A stretch of 64,000 nucleotides of DNA, from the NCBI RefSeq assembly GCF_002160755.1, contig NZ_NFLE01000018.1:19977-83976 (forward strand), written 5' to 3'. Made by a program: the position numbers and the translations under genes. The notes under the pieces were generated by a model. It saw only the letters and a list, made by a program, of their open reading frames with translations. It searched no databases and was not told the origin of the DNA. This document shows, piece by piece, positions 45,661 through 55,046 of this stretch. The first letter of the stretch is position 1. Each line of letters opens with the position of its first letter. Origin of the DNA: Lachnoclostridium sp. An14. GTDB lineage: Bacteria > Bacillota > Clostridia > Lachnospirales > Lachnospiraceae.

Positions 45661-46083
45661 ATGTTCATGGGCGAATACAATCACACAGTTGATGCGAAGG
45701 GGCGTCTTATCGTACCTTCCAGATTCCGGGAGCAGCTCGGCGAGGATTTCGTGGTGACACGGGGCCTGGACGGCTGCCTTTCCATATATGCCCGTGACGA
45801 GTGGAACGCCCTGGAAGAAAAGCTGCACGCACTGCCCTATACCAATCCTGCCGCCAGAAAGCTCACGAGATTCCTCGTAGCCGGCGCGGCCACCTGCGAG
45901 GTGGACAAGCAGGGGAGAATCCTTCTTCCCGCCGCCCTCCGGGAATACGCCAAAATCGAAAAAGACGCGGTGCTTGTGGGCACGGGGAGCAGAATCGAGA
46001 TCTGGAGCAGAGATGCCTGGATGGAGAAGAATGACTTCGACGACATTGAGACCATCGCGGAGGAACTGGGAGGACTGTTATAA
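45661..46083 (+). CDS. mraZ: Transcriptional regulator MraZ
   Basis: 140 residues from ATG 45661; the MFMGEYNHTVDAKGRLIVPSRF start matches other Firmicute MraZ proteins, and GGTGGTGATAAAG is the ribosome binding site. Two SpoVT/AbrB-like swapped-hairpin domains are visible, the second at DKQGRILLPAALREYA. It is the first gene of the division and cell wall cluster and regulates it through the GTGG repeats just upstream. The next gene starts directly after its stop codon. Confidence 0.95.
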   Translation: MFMGEYNHTVDAKGRLIVPSRFREQLGEDFVVTRGLDGCLSIYARDEWNALEEKLHALPYTNPAARKLTRFLVAGAATCEVDKQGRILLPAALREYAKIEKDAVLVGTGSRIEIWSRDAWMEKNDFDDIETIAEELGGLL

Positions 46084-47025
46084 ATGTTTGAACATAAATC
46101 GGTGCTGCTCCGGGAGACCATCGACAGCCTGAACATCAGAGAGGGCGGGATTTATGTGGACGGGACTCTGGGCGGAGGCGGGCACGCCAGCGAAGTGTGC
46201 CGCCGGCTGGGAGAGGGCGGAAGGCTCATCGGCATAGACCAGGACGCGGACGCCATCGCGGCTGCCACGGAGCGGCTGAAGGAATTCGGCCCGAAAGTGA
46301 CCATCGTCCGGAGCAATTACGAGAACATCGCCGCCATCCTGGACAGTCTGGAGATTGATCTGGTAGACGGGATCTACCTGGATCTGGGAGTTTCCTCCTA
46401 CCAGCTGGACACGGCGGAACGCGGTTTCACCTACCGGGAGGACGCGCCCTTAGACATGAGGATGGACCAGCGCAATCCCAAGACAGCCGCCGACATTGTA
46501 AATACCTACAGCGAGTCTGACCTCTACCGGATCATCCGGGACTACGGGGAGGACCGTTTCGCAAAAAATATCGCAAAGCACATTGTGCGGGCCAGGGAGG
46601 AGCATCCCATCGCCACCACAGGGGAGCTGACGGAGATCATCAAGGCGGCCATCCCGGCAAAGATCCGGGCCACCGGCGGCCATCCCGCCAAGCAGACCTT
46701 TCAGGCCATCCGGATTGAGCTAAACCGGGAGCTGGAGGTGCTAAGCCAGTCCATTGACACCATGATCGACCGGTTAAAGCCGGGAGGAAGGCTTTCCATC
46801 ATCACCTTCCATTCCCTGGAGGACCGGATCGTAAAAACCAGGTTTAAGCACAATGAAAACCCCTGCACCTGCCCTCCGGATTTTCCGGTGTGCGTGTGCG
46901 GAAAAAAGAGCAAAGGCCGGGTGGTCACCAGAAAGCCCATCGTGCCCACCGGAGAAGAAATAGAGGAAAACAAGAGAGCAAAAAGCTCCAAGCTGCGGGT
47001 GTTTGAGCGCGGCCAGGAGCGGTAA
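46084..47025 (+). CDS. rsmH: 16S rRNA (cytosine-N4)-methyltransferase RsmH
   Basis: 313 residues. The AdoMet-binding motif is [19 protein letters not shown], with the GIDQDADAI acidic loop and the [12 protein letters not shown] and [11 protein letters not shown] family motifs. It methylates C1402 of 16S rRNA. The start ATG directly follows the mraZ stop, the standard mraZ-rsmH coupling. [12 protein letters not shown]ys cluster near the C-terminus is normal for Firmicute RsmH. Confidence 0.96.
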   Translation: MFEHKSVLLRETIDSLNIREGGIYVDGTLGGGGHASEVCRRLGEGGRLIGIDQDADAIAAATERLKEFGPKVTIVRSNYENIAAILDSLEIDLVDGIYLDLGVSSYQLDTAERGFTYREDAPLDMRMDQRNPKTAADIVNTYSESDLYRIIRDYGEDRFAKNIAKHIVRAREEHPIATTGELTEIIKAAIPAKIRATGGHPAKQTFQAIRIELNRELEVLSQSIDTMIDRLKPGGRLSIITFHSLEDRIVKTRFKHNENPCTCPPDFPVCVCGKKSKGRVVTRKPIVPTGEEIEENKRAKSSKLRVFERGQER

Positions 47026-47042
47026 AAAGGGAGGAAATGAAT

Positions 47043-47531
47043 ATGGCTGCCAGAAGGATTCCACAGAGGACAACGACATACGTGGACGGAAATACAGTGC
47101 GCAGAGTGGAGCCGGAGACCAGGCCCGCAAGGCCTGAGAGAAAACGGGCGGCCGGGACCGATCCCTATCTGCGGGAGCAGGTGAGAAGAAACCAGGAGAG
47201 GGCCCTCTACATGGACCTGCCCTACGTGCTGATGCTGTCTGTGGCAGCCATCTGTGCCCTGGTGATCTGTGTAAACTATCTCCATCAGCAGTCCGCCATG
47301 CAGGCCAGGCTCAGCCATATTGAGTCCCTGGAGCAGCAGGTGGAGAACCAGCGGGCGGAAAACGACACCCTGGAGACCAGGATCAACACCTCCGTCAACT
47401 TAGACCACATTTATAAGGTGGCCACGGAGGAGCTGGGCATGGTATATGCGGGCAAGGATCAGGTTTTGATGTATGACAAGACGGAAAGTGAGTATATAAG
47501 ACAAAATGAAGACATCCCGAACTACAACTGA
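47043..47531 (+). CDS. ftsL: Cell division protein FtsL-like
   Basis: 162 residues. A basic N-terminal cytoplasmic part, one membrane helix (about 60-80, VLMLSVAAICALVICVNYL) and an extracytoplasmic coiled coil (LSHIESLEQQVENQRAENDTLETR) give the FtsL/DivIC plan. The start at 47043 keeps GGGAGG 8 bases away; ATG 47037 is too close. The gene overlaps the following PBP by 26 bases, as in other Firmicute dcw clusters. It would link divisome parts at the septum with DivIB. Confidence 0.85.
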   Translation: MAARRIPQRTTTYVDGNTVRRVEPETRPARPERKRAAGTDPYLREQVRRNQERALYMDLPYVLMLSVAAICALVICVNYLHQQSAMQARLSHIESLEQQVENQRAENDTLETRINTSVNLDHIYKVATEELGMVYAGKDQVLMYDKTESEYIRQNEDIPNYN

Positions 47532-49764
47532 CGGCGGGCATCGGAACAAACGAAGGATCTTCACCAATGATATGCAGACAAAGCTGGCGGTCACAGTTCT
47601 TGTGATTACGCTGGCTTTATTTGCGCTGGTTCTGGTGCTCTATAATATAGTAAAGGAAAATAACGAGGAATACAGCCAGATCGTGCTGAGCCAGCACTCC
47701 AGCTACGACAGCCGCACCATCCCCTACCGGAGAGGCGACATCGTGGACCGCAACGGCACCTATCTGGCCGTCAGCGACAAGGTGTACAACCTCATCATTG
47801 ACGCCAGACAGATCATGGACGGCTACGACCTGGAAAAGGGGACGGACAAATATCTGGACGCCACCACCACCGCCCTGGCCACCGCCTTCGGCTACGACAA
47901 GACGGAGCTCACCAACCTGATTCTGGAAAACCCGGACAGTCCCTACATCCGCTACAAGAAACAGCTCACCGTGGATGAAAAGGAGAACTTCGAGAAGGTG
48001 AAGGCCGATATGAACGAGGCCTTTTCCGAGAGCAAAATCGCAGGCGAGCGCTCCAAAAAGGTGTATGGCGTCTGGTTTGAGGAGGAGTACAAGCGGTTTT
48101 ACCCCTACAACGAATCCGCCAGCACCGTATTAGGCTTTGCCTCCGGCGACGGCACCACGGGAAACGGCGGCATCGAGCAGTCCTACAACAGCGTCCTCAC
48201 TGGCACCAACGGCCGGGAATACGGCTACCTAAACGACGATTCCAACCTGGAAACGGTGATCAAGCCCGCCGTAAACGGGAACACCGTGGTTTCCACCATT
48301 GACCTGAACGTGCAGCAGGTGGTGGAGAAATATATAGAGGAGTGGATGCAGACCACCGGCTCGGAAAACATCGGCGTGGTGGTGATGAATCCCAATAACG
48401 GAGAGATCCTGGCCATGGCCACGGACCGGATGTACGATTTGAACGACCCCAGGGATTTGTCCGTCCGCTATACCCAGGCGGAGATCGACGCCATGAGCGA
48501 GGAGGAACAGGCGGAGGCCTGGTATCAGCTTTGGAGAAACTACTGCGTCAGCGACACCTTTGAGCCCGGCTCCCCCGCCAAGATTTTCACCATCGCGGCG
48601 GCCATGGAGGAGGGAATCATAAGCGGAAACGAGACCTTCTTCTGCGACGGCGGCCAGGACGTGGCCGGAACCTACATCCGCTGCGTCAACCGTATCGGCG
48701 GCCACGGAAACCTGACGGTGGAGGAATCCCTGATGGTTTCCTGCAACGACGTGCTCATGCAGATTGTGAGCCGGGAGGGAAAAGAAGTTTTTTATAAATA
48801 CCAGGATATGTTCGGTTTCACCCAGAAAACGGGCATTGACCTTCCGGGAGAGGCGGATACCAGCGGCCTGGGCTACACCCTGGAGACTGCCGGACCGGTG
48901 GATATGGCCACCAACGCCTTCGGCCAGAACTACAACTGTACCATGGTGCAGATGGCCGCGGCCTACTGCTCCGTGTTAAACGGCGGCTCCTACTACGAGC
49001 CCCATGTGGTAAAACAGATTTTAAATTCCCAGGGCTCCGTGGTGAAAAAGGTGGAGCCGCTGCTGGTGCGGGAGACCGTTTCCCAGTCCACCAGTGACTT
49101 TATCAAGGAGGCCTTATTCCAGACGGTGTACGGCGCCAAGGGAACGGGAAAAGCGGCCAAGGTGGAGGGCTACGAGCTGGGCGGCAAGACGGGAACGGCT
49201 CAGAAAATTCCCAGAAGCGCGAAAAACTACGTAGTTTCCTTCTGCGGTTTTGCCCCGGTGGACCGGCCGGAGGTGCTGGTATACGTGGTGATTGACCAGC
49301 CCCACCTGCCGGGAGAGGAGCAGGCCCACTCCACCTTTGCCAGCCAGATATTTGCCAAGATTATGGAGGAGATCCTTCCTTATTTGAATGTGTTCCCGGA
49401 GACGGATCCGTCCCAGGAGGGCGGAGATGGCAGCCTTCCCCAGGAGGAGGGAATCACGGACAATACGGCCAATGAGGACGGACAGGATCCGGAGGAGACC
49501 CAGGAGGAGACTCCCGCGGAACCCTATCCCGACGAGGAAGTGGTCCTTCCGGAGCTGGGCAACAGCGGAGTGCCGGATCACGTGCCCGGTGACGCCGGGG
49601 CTGGCGGCGGGGAGGACGCCGCCACGGCAGGTTCCACGGCCGCGGAGGAGAGTGAAAGCGGCCAGGAAAGCCGTTCCAGCCAGGAGAATGAGACGGAGAC
49701 CGGCGGGGAAGAAACCTCCTCCAGCGCAGAGGAGAGTTCGTCCGCCGGAGAGACGGAAAACTAA
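47506..49764 (+). CDS. Class B penicillin-binding protein (FtsI/Pbp2B-like)
   Basis: 752 residues. Membrane helix (about 27-47), the class B N-terminal dimerisation domain starting at RRGDIVDRNG, and the transpeptidase domain with SxxK as S356-P-A-K359, SCN at 412-414 and KTG at 561-563. The C-terminal 110 residues are a low-complexity Glu/Ser/Thr/Gly tail without PASTA domains. The position after rsmH and ftsL indicates the septal transpeptidase. Together with the PBP at 50726 the locus has two class B PBPs, as in Bacillus (pbpB then spoVD). A terminator follows it, so the rest of the cluster may have separate transcripts. Confidence 0.93.
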   Translation: MKTSRTTTDGGHRNKRRIFTNDMQTKLAVTVLVITLALFALVLVLYNIVKENNEEYSQIVLSQHSSYDSRTIPYRRGDIVDRNGTYLAVSDKVYNLIIDARQIMDGYDLEKGTDKYLDATTTALATAFGYDKTELTNLILENPDSPYIRYKKQLTVDEKENFEKVKADMNEAFSESKIAGERSKKVYGVWFEEEYKRFYPYNESASTVLGFASGDGTTGNGGIEQSYNSVLTGTNGREYGYLNDDSNLETVIKPAVNGNTVVSTIDLNVQQVVEKYIEEWMQTTGSENIGVVVMNPNNGEILAMATDRMYDLNDPRDLSVRYTQAEIDAMSEEEQAEAWYQLWRNYCVSDTFEPGSPAKIFTIAAAMEEGIISGNETFFCDGGQDVAGTYIRCVNRIGGHGNLTVEESLMVSCNDVLMQIVSREGKEVFYKYQDMFGFTQKTGIDLPGEADTSGLGYTLETAGPVDMATNAFGQNYNCTMVQMAAAYCSVLNGGSYYEPHVVKQILNSQGSVVKKVEPLLVRETVSQSTSDFIKEALFQTVYGAKGTGKAAKVEGYELGGKTGTAQKIPRSAKNYVVSFCGFAPVDRPEVLVYVVIDQPHLPGEEQAHSTFASQIFAKIMEEILPYLNVFPETDPSQEGGDGSLPQEEGITDNTANEDGQDPEETQEETPAEPYPDEEVVLPELGNSGVPDHVPGDAGAGGGEDAATAGSTAAEESESGQESRSSQENETETGGEETSSSAEESSSAGETEN

Positions 49765-49784
49765 AGAAGAAAACGGCATATAGA

Positions 49785-49831
49785 GGCCGGGGGACGGTTC
49801 GCGGGAATCGTCCTCCGGCCGTCGTTTTGTT
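49785..49831 (+). terminator. Terminator after the first PBP gene
   Basis: GGCCGGGGGACG / CGTCCTCCGGCC stem, then TCGTTTTGTT. It separates the first dcw transcript from the genes downstream. Confidence 0.85.
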
Positions 49832-49893
49832 CCGGCTCATTAGAAACAAAATGGAGCGCAGACAGCTTGCTGGAGCTTGTTGGCTGTCTGCGC
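49825..49893 (+). repeat. Possible relative of the interspersed hairpin repeat
   Basis: TTTTGTT (49825-49831) and AACAAAA (49845-49851) inverted repeat starting in a terminator T-run, followed by the 11-base stem GCGCAGACAGC / GCTGTCTGCGC (49856-49866, 49883-49893). The plan is like the repeat family, but the GCCTCC hairpin is replaced. Confidence 0.45.
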
Positions 49894-49939
49894 CGTATGT
49901 CCGAAAGGGAGGAAATCGGCCTGGGAAATGCTATATTTC

Positions 49940-49962
49940 CACGCTTTCGGAATTGTGGTAGA
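49940..49962 (+). promoter_or_regulatory. Candidate promoter of the low-GC gene
   Basis: TTTCCA, 17-base spacer, TAGAAT ending near 49962. It is about 60 bases ahead of the start codon. The match is moderate. Confidence 0.4.
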
Positions 49963-50021
49963 ATGGAAGAAACAGAGCGGTAAATTGGAAGTTGTAAATC
50001 AAGTTGGAGGAATTATTATAG

Positions 50022-50564
50022 ATGAAAAAAGTATCATGTGATTTATTCCGAGTTGAAAAAGAAATAATAGAGAAATGTGGTCTCTCAAAAAGTCGTTTTC
50101 ATAAGGTTCATGGAAATCAATGGAAAAATATATATCAGACAATTACAGAAAAGTATGCTAACAAAACAAGAACTTGGAAAAATGGTTTGCATTGGGCCAA
50201 TATAAATGGTTACAGTCCTAAAAGTACGAAGGATTTTGTTGGAAACTATCCTGTTGAATATTCAACGTGGTTTTACTTTTTACCTCAAATCATATCAGAA
50301 GATGAGATGGTTTATTTTTTAATTGACAAGGGCAATGATTGGCATTTGGGAGAAAAGTTTTGGATATTTGAGAGCGGTATACCAGAATTAGTAAAAGCTC
50401 TTAATTTATTAAATAGGACGGCTTTTTTAGATACTGGTTGGGCAGATTATTATATTGTTTCAAAAAAATATAAATGGATAATTGGGTTTAATCATCATGA
50501 TATAATTTCATGTATTGGCGAAGGATTAAACCTTAACTGCTTGAAAAACAATTCAAGCTTGTAG
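50022..50564 (+). CDS. Low-GC protein of unknown function inside the dcw cluster
   Basis: 180 residues, no signal or membrane segment. The coding sequence is clearly AT-richer than its neighbours and uses many ATA, TTT and AAA codons. The protein is rich in Lys, Tyr, Trp and Asn (WANINGYSP, YSTWFYFLPQ, GWADYYIVSKKYKWIIGFNHHD). I do not recognise a family; the size and acidic/aromatic make-up resemble orphan immunity-type or DUF proteins, but this is only a resemblance. It lies between a terminator and the second PBP, in the place where no gene is expected, so it looks horizontally acquired. TTGGAGG is 11 bases before the start. Confidence 0.75.
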   Translation: MKKVSCDLFRVEKEIIEKCGLSKSRFHKVHGNQWKNIYQTITEKYANKTRTWKNGLHWANINGYSPKSTKDFVGNYPVEYSTWFYFLPQIISEDEMVYFLIDKGNDWHLGEKFWIFESGIPELVKALNLLNRTAFLDTGWADYYIVSKKYKWIIGFNHHDIISCIGEGLNLNCLKNNSSL

Positions 50565-50725
50565 AGAAACAGAAAAATTCTCCATTGATCAAGGCGATAG
50601 CAGATCCAGCTGAGCCAGTCAAAAGGAGCGTCACATCTGCGCCGCCCTCCCCGCCGTCCCTCCTTGCATAATCGCCTTCGCCGCCCGCATATATTGTAGC
50701 AATATGGACGGCGGGGAGGATTCCC

Positions 50726-52465
50726 ATGAATGAAAACCGCACCCACCACAGGAGCCGGGTGACCCTGATATTTCTGATTCTGGTCCTGGCCGCCCTGGCC
50801 CTGTCCGGCCGGCTGGTGTACCTGATGATTTTCCGCTCGGAGCATTACAGCCAGATGGCGGAGGACCTGCATCAGCGGGAGAGGACCATCAAGGCTGCCA
50901 GAGGCCGGATCATCGACCGCAACGGCAAGGTGATCGCCACCAACCGCACCGTCTGCACCGTGTCCGTGATCCACAACCAGGTGGAGGATCCGGAGCAGGT
51001 GATCTCCGTCCTCACCGCAGAACTGGGACTCTCCGAGGAGAGCGTGCGCAAAAAAGTGGAGAAACGCAGCTCCAGGGAAATCATAAAGACCAACGTGGAT
51101 AAGGCCCAGGGAGACAAAATAAGGGATATGCGCCTGGCGGGGGTGAAGGTGGACGAGGACTACAAGCGCTACTACCCCTACGACAGCCTGGCCTCCAGGG
51201 TATTAGGCTTTACCGGCGGAGACAACCAGGGCATCATCGGCCTGGAGGTGGAGTACGAGTCCACCCTAAAGGGGGCCAACGGAAAGATTCTCACCCTGGC
51301 GGACGCCGCCGGCATCGAGATCGAAAACGCCGCCGAGGACCGGATCGAGCCCATCGCCGGAAACGATCTCTACGTCAGCCTGGACATGAACATCCAGCAG
51401 TACGCCGAGCAGGCCGCCTATCAGATCATGGAGAAAAAGGGGGCAAAACAGGCCTCCATCCTGGTGATGAACCCGAAAAACGGGGAGATCCTGGCCATGG
51501 CCAGCGTCCCCGGCTTTCATTTAAACGACCCGTTTCAGCTGCCGGAGGGGACGGCGGAGCCGGCGGACGAGAAGGCCAGGCAGGATCTGTTAAACACCAT
51601 GTGGAGAAACCCTTGCGTGAGCGACACCTACGAGCCCGGTTCCACCTTCAAGATCATCACCGCCGCCGCCGGGCTGGAGGAAGGGGTGGTGACCCTGGAG
51701 GATCATTTTTCCTGTCCCGGGTTCCGGGTGGTGGAGGACCGCAGGATCCGCTGCCACAAGGTGGGCGGTCACGGGGGCGAGACCTTTCTCCAGGGCATGA
51801 TGAACTCCTGCAACCCGGTGCTCATCGACGTGGGCCAGCGGTTGGGGGTGGAAAACTACTATAAATATTTCAAACAGTTCGGCCTTATGGGAAAGACGGG
51901 CATTGACCTGCCGGGGGAGGCGTCCACCATCATGCACCAGAAGGAAAATATGGGAGCGGTGGAGCTAGCCACCGTCTCCTTCGGCCAGTCCTTCCAGATC
52001 ACCCCGGTGCAGCTGGTGGCTACCGTCTCCTCCATCATCAACGGGGGAACGCGGGTGACACCTCATTTCGGCGTAAAGTCCGTGAGCGCCGACGGCAGCC
52101 GCATCCGGGAGTTTGAGTATCCGGAGGGAGAGCGGATCCTGTCAGAGGAGACCAGCGCCACCATGCGCTACATCCTGGAACAGGTGGTGGCAGAGGGCAG
52201 CGGAAAGAACGCGAAACTTCCCGGCTACCGGGTCGGTGGAAAGACGGCCACCTCGGAAAAGCTGCCCAGGAGCTTAAAAAAATACATTTCCTCCTTCATC
52301 GGCTTTGCCCCGGCGGACGACCCGCAGGTGATCGCCCTGGTGACCATCGACGAGCCGGAGGGGATCTACTACGGCGGCACCATCGCCGCCCCGGTGATCG
52401 CCGACGTTTTTAAAAACATTCTGCCATATTTGGGAATCCAGGCGGAGGAGGAACCGGCGCAGTAG
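50726..52465 (+). CDS. Class B penicillin-binding protein (SpoVD-like)
   Basis: 579 residues. Membrane helix (about 12-35), dimerisation domain beginning at ARGRIIDRNG, transpeptidase domain with S306-T-F-K309, SCN at 361-363 and, in place of KTG, KTA at 506-508 (VGGKTATSEKLPR). No PASTA domain. The position before mraY and after another class B PBP fits a SpoVD-like enzyme needed for spore cortex, though a role in vegetative growth is possible. GGCGGGGAGG precedes ATG 50726. Confidence 0.92.
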   Translation: MNENRTHHRSRVTLIFLILVLAALALSGRLVYLMIFRSEHYSQMAEDLHQRERTIKAARGRIIDRNGKVIATNRTVCTVSVIHNQVEDPEQVISVLTAELGLSEESVRKKVEKRSSREIIKTNVDKAQGDKIRDMRLAGVKVDEDYKRYYPYDSLASRVLGFTGGDNQGIIGLEVEYESTLKGANGKILTLADAAGIEIENAAEDRIEPIAGNDLYVSLDMNIQQYAEQAAYQIMEKKGAKQASILVMNPKNGEILAMASVPGFHLNDPFQLPEGTAEPADEKARQDLLNTMWRNPCVSDTYEPGSTFKIITAAAGLEEGVVTLEDHFSCPGFRVVEDRRIRCHKVGGHGGETFLQGMMNSCNPVLIDVGQRLGVENYYKYFKQFGLMGKTGIDLPGEASTIMHQKENMGAVELATVSFGQSFQITPVQLVATVSSIINGGTRVTPHFGVKSVSADGSRIREFEYPEGERILSEETSATMRYILEQVVAEGSGKNAKLPGYRVGGKTATSEKLPRSLKKYISSFIGFAPADDPQVIALVTIDEPEGIYYGGTIAAPVIADVFKNILPYLGIQAEEEPAQ

Positions 52466-52519
52466 CCTGGCCGCGGGAACCATCGGGAGACGGATTCTGT
52501 TTCCATTCCCAATCTACGG

Positions 52520-52548
52520 TTGATTATTCCCGAAAAAAGACGTATACT
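52520..52548 (+). promoter_or_regulatory. mraY promoter
   Basis: TTGATT (52520-52525), 17-base spacer, TATACT (52543-52548). The leader contains a TCAAACAG/CTGTTTGA hairpin near 52572-52593. Confidence 0.75.
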
Positions 52549-52696
52549 ATTCCGTGAATAAGGTAAGGGTCAAACAGAGGTTTGCCTGTTTGATGCCAGA
52601 TTGCTCCGCTCCGCGTTTTAGGCGGGCGGTCCTTTCGCCGGATTTCCGGCTCTTTGAGCCTGGTATCCGCAAATACATAAAAGACAGAGGTGCGAT

Positions 52697-53665
52697 ATGA
52701 TAAATGAGACCATCCTGGCAATTATTATTGCCTTCGCGGTGAGCGCGATCCTGTGCCCCATCGTGATCCCGTTTCTTCACAAGCTGAAATTCGGACAGCA
52801 GGTCCGGGACGACGGCCCCCAGGCCCATTTAAAAAAGCAGGGGACACCCACCATGGGCGGACTGGTAATTCTCACCGGCATTATCGTAACTTCCGTGTTC
52901 TACCTGTGGGATTACCCGAAGATCATCCCGGTGCTCTTTGTGACCGTGGGGTTTGGGATCATCGGTTTTTTAGACGACTACATCAAGATCGTGATGAAGC
53001 GGTCCGAAGGACTGAATCCAAAGCAGAAACTGTTAGGACAGTTTGTGATCACCGGAGTGTTCTGCTGGTATCTGATGACCTCCGGGGAGGTGGGGACGGC
53101 CTGCCTCATCCCCTTCACCGGCGGGTTTGAGAACGGATATTACGTGGATTTCGGGTGGCTGTTCATCCCCTTCGTGTTCTTCGTGATGCTGGGCACGGAC
53201 AACGGGGTGAACTTTACCGACGGCTTAGACGGCCTCTGCACCAGCGTCACCATCCTGGTGGCCACGTTTATGACGGTGGTGGCCATCGGGGAAAACACAG
53301 GGATCAGCCCCATTACCGGAGCGGTGGTGGGAAGCCTTCTGGGCTTTCTACTGTTTAACGTGTATCCGGCGCGGGTATTTATGGGAGACACCGGATCCCT
53401 GGCCCTGGGCGGTTTTGTGGCGGCCAGCGCCTTTATGATGCAGATCCCGCTGTTTATCGCCATTGTGGGATTGATCTACCTGGTGGAGGTGCTCTCCGTG
53501 ATCATCCAGGTGACGTATTTTAAGAAAACAGGCGGAAAGCGCATATTCAAGATGGCGCCCATCCACCATCATTTCGAGCTGTGCGGCTGGCCGGAGACCA
53601 GGGTTGTGGCGGTGTTTTCCATTACCACGGCTATTCTCTGCCTGGTAGCGTACTTAGGATTATAG
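52697..53665 (+). CDS. mraY: Phospho-N-acetylmuramoyl-pentapeptide transferase
   Basis: 322 residues with about ten membrane helices. Family signatures include GTPTMGGL (about 50), FGIIGFLDDYIKI with the catalytic Asp pair, NFTDGLDGL and MGDTGSLALGG, and IHHHFELCGWPE at the C-terminus. It makes lipid I by moving phospho-MurNAc-pentapeptide to undecaprenyl phosphate. The usual murE and murF partners are not placed between the PBP and mraY in this organism. Confidence 0.96.
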   Translation: MINETILAIIIAFAVSAILCPIVIPFLHKLKFGQQVRDDGPQAHLKKQGTPTMGGLVILTGIIVTSVFYLWDYPKIIPVLFVTVGFGIIGFLDDYIKIVMKRSEGLNPKQKLLGQFVITGVFCWYLMTSGEVGTACLIPFTGGFENGYYVDFGWLFIPFVFFVMLGTDNGVNFTDGLDGLCTSVTILVATFMTVVAIGENTGISPITGAVVGSLLGFLLFNVYPARVFMGDTGSLALGGFVAASAFMMQIPLFIAIVGLIYLVEVLSVIIQVTYFKKTGGKRIFKMAPIHHHFELCGWPETRVVAVFSITTAILCLVAYLGL

Positions 53666-53675
53666 GAGGAAGAAG

Positions 53676-55028
53676 ATGAGCCAGAAGGTTATCGTTGCAG
53701 GAACGGGAAAAAGCGGGATCGCGGCGGCAAGACTGCTCTTAGATATGGGCGGCGAGGTGGTGCTCTACGACAGCAACGCCGCTTTGGACAAGGGGGAGAT
53801 CCGCGGGAAATTTGGTCAGAAGGAAAAGATCGAGGTGGTGCTTGGCGTATTAAAGCGCACGGACCTGCTGGGCGTGGAGCTGTGCGTCATCAGCCCCGGA
53901 ATCCCTCTGGACGCCCCCTTTGTGTCCGTGCTTGCGGATATGAAAATCCCCATCTGGAGTGAGATCCAGCTAGCCTACCAGTGCGCCAAGGGGAAGTTAA
54001 TCGCCATCACCGGCACCAATGGAAAGACCACCACCACAGCCCTCACCGGGGAGATCATGAAATCCTTCTACAAGGATGTGCACGTGGTGGGAAACATCGG
54101 CGTCCCCTACACGGAGGAGGCCCTGGCCACGGAGGATGATTCCGTCACCGTGGCGGAGGTGTCCAGTTTCCAGCTGGAGACCATCATGGATTTCCGCCCC
54201 AATGTGAGCGCCATTTTAAATATCACGCCGGATCATTTAAACCGGCATAAGACCATGGAATGCTACATCGCCGTAAAGGAGAGCATTACCATGAACCAGA
54301 AAAAGGAAGACACCTGCGTTCTCAACTACGACGATCCCGTGCTGCGGGAGTTTGGGAAACGGAAGGATCTGGAGCCTCAGGTGATCTTTTTCAGCAGTCG
54401 GGAGACCCTGGAGGAAGGCTATTACCTGGACGGGGATCATATTGTCCGCGCCCACGGCGGCAAGAAGGAAAAGCTCCTTGACGTCCATGAGATGCAGATT
54501 TTAGGACGGCACAACTACGAGAACGCCATGGCGGCCATCGCCATGAGCGCGGCGGCAGGCGTGCCCATGAAGAACATTCTGGAGGCGGTAAAGCAGTTTA
54601 AGGCGGTGGAGCACCGCATTGAGTTCGTGCTGGAGCGGGCCGGAGTGAAATATTACAACGACTCCAAGGGAACGAACCCGGACGCCGCCATCCAGGCGGT
54701 GAAGGCCATGCCGGGGCCGATCCTGCTGATCGCCGGCGGCTACGACAAGGGTTCCACCTATGACGAGTGGATCGAGAGCTTTGACGGCAAGGTCAAGCAT
54801 CTGGTGCTCATCGGTCAGACCAGGGAGAAGATCTCCCAGTGCGCCAGGGAACATGGATTTAAGGACATTATGTACGCGGAGGACATGGCGGAGGCGGTTC
54901 ACGTCTGCGCGTCCTACGCGGACCGGGGAGACTGCGTGCTCCTGTCCCCCGCCTGCGCCAGCTGGGGAATGTTTAAGGATTATGAGGAGCGCGGGCGGAT
55001 CTTTAAGGAGTGCGTCCGCGGACTTTAG
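53676..55028 (+). CDS. murD: UDP-N-acetylmuramoyl-L-alanine:D-glutamate ligase
   Basis: 450 residues. The N-terminal UDP-binding domain (VIVAGTGKSGIAAARLL), the central ATP site ITGTNGKTTTTALTGEI, then HNYENAMAAIAMS and the Mur-ligase C-terminal domain with EHRIEFV and DSKGTNPDAAIQA, where the glutamate-adding class is recognised. It adds D-Glu to UDP-MurNAc-L-Ala in the cytoplasm. It follows mraY by 10 bases and precedes ftsW by 18 bases in the same operon. Confidence 0.96.
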   Translation: MSQKVIVAGTGKSGIAAARLLLDMGGEVVLYDSNAALDKGEIRGKFGQKEKIEVVLGVLKRTDLLGVELCVISPGIPLDAPFVSVLADMKIPIWSEIQLAYQCAKGKLIAITGTNGKTTTTALTGEIMKSFYKDVHVVGNIGVPYTEEALATEDDSVTVAEVSSFQLETIMDFRPNVSAILNITPDHLNRHKTMECYIAVKESITMNQKKEDTCVLNYDDPVLREFGKRKDLEPQVIFFSSRETLEEGYYLDGDHIVRAHGGKKEKLLDVHEMQILGRHNYENAMAAIAMSAAAGVPMKNILEAVKQFKAVEHRIEFVLERAGVKYYNDSKGTNPDAAIQAVKAMPGPILLIAGGYDKGSTYDEWIESFDGKVKHLVLIGQTREKISQCAREHGFKDIMYAEDMAEAVHVCASYADRGDCVLLSPACASWGMFKDYEERGRIFKECVRGL

Positions 55029-55046
55029 GGGTAAAGGAGCGAGACT

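Noticed and set aside
47506..49764. Inactive PBP because SxxK reads SPAK
   Set aside because: SPAK satisfies the SxxK pattern, and SCN and KTG are intact, so the enzyme should be active.
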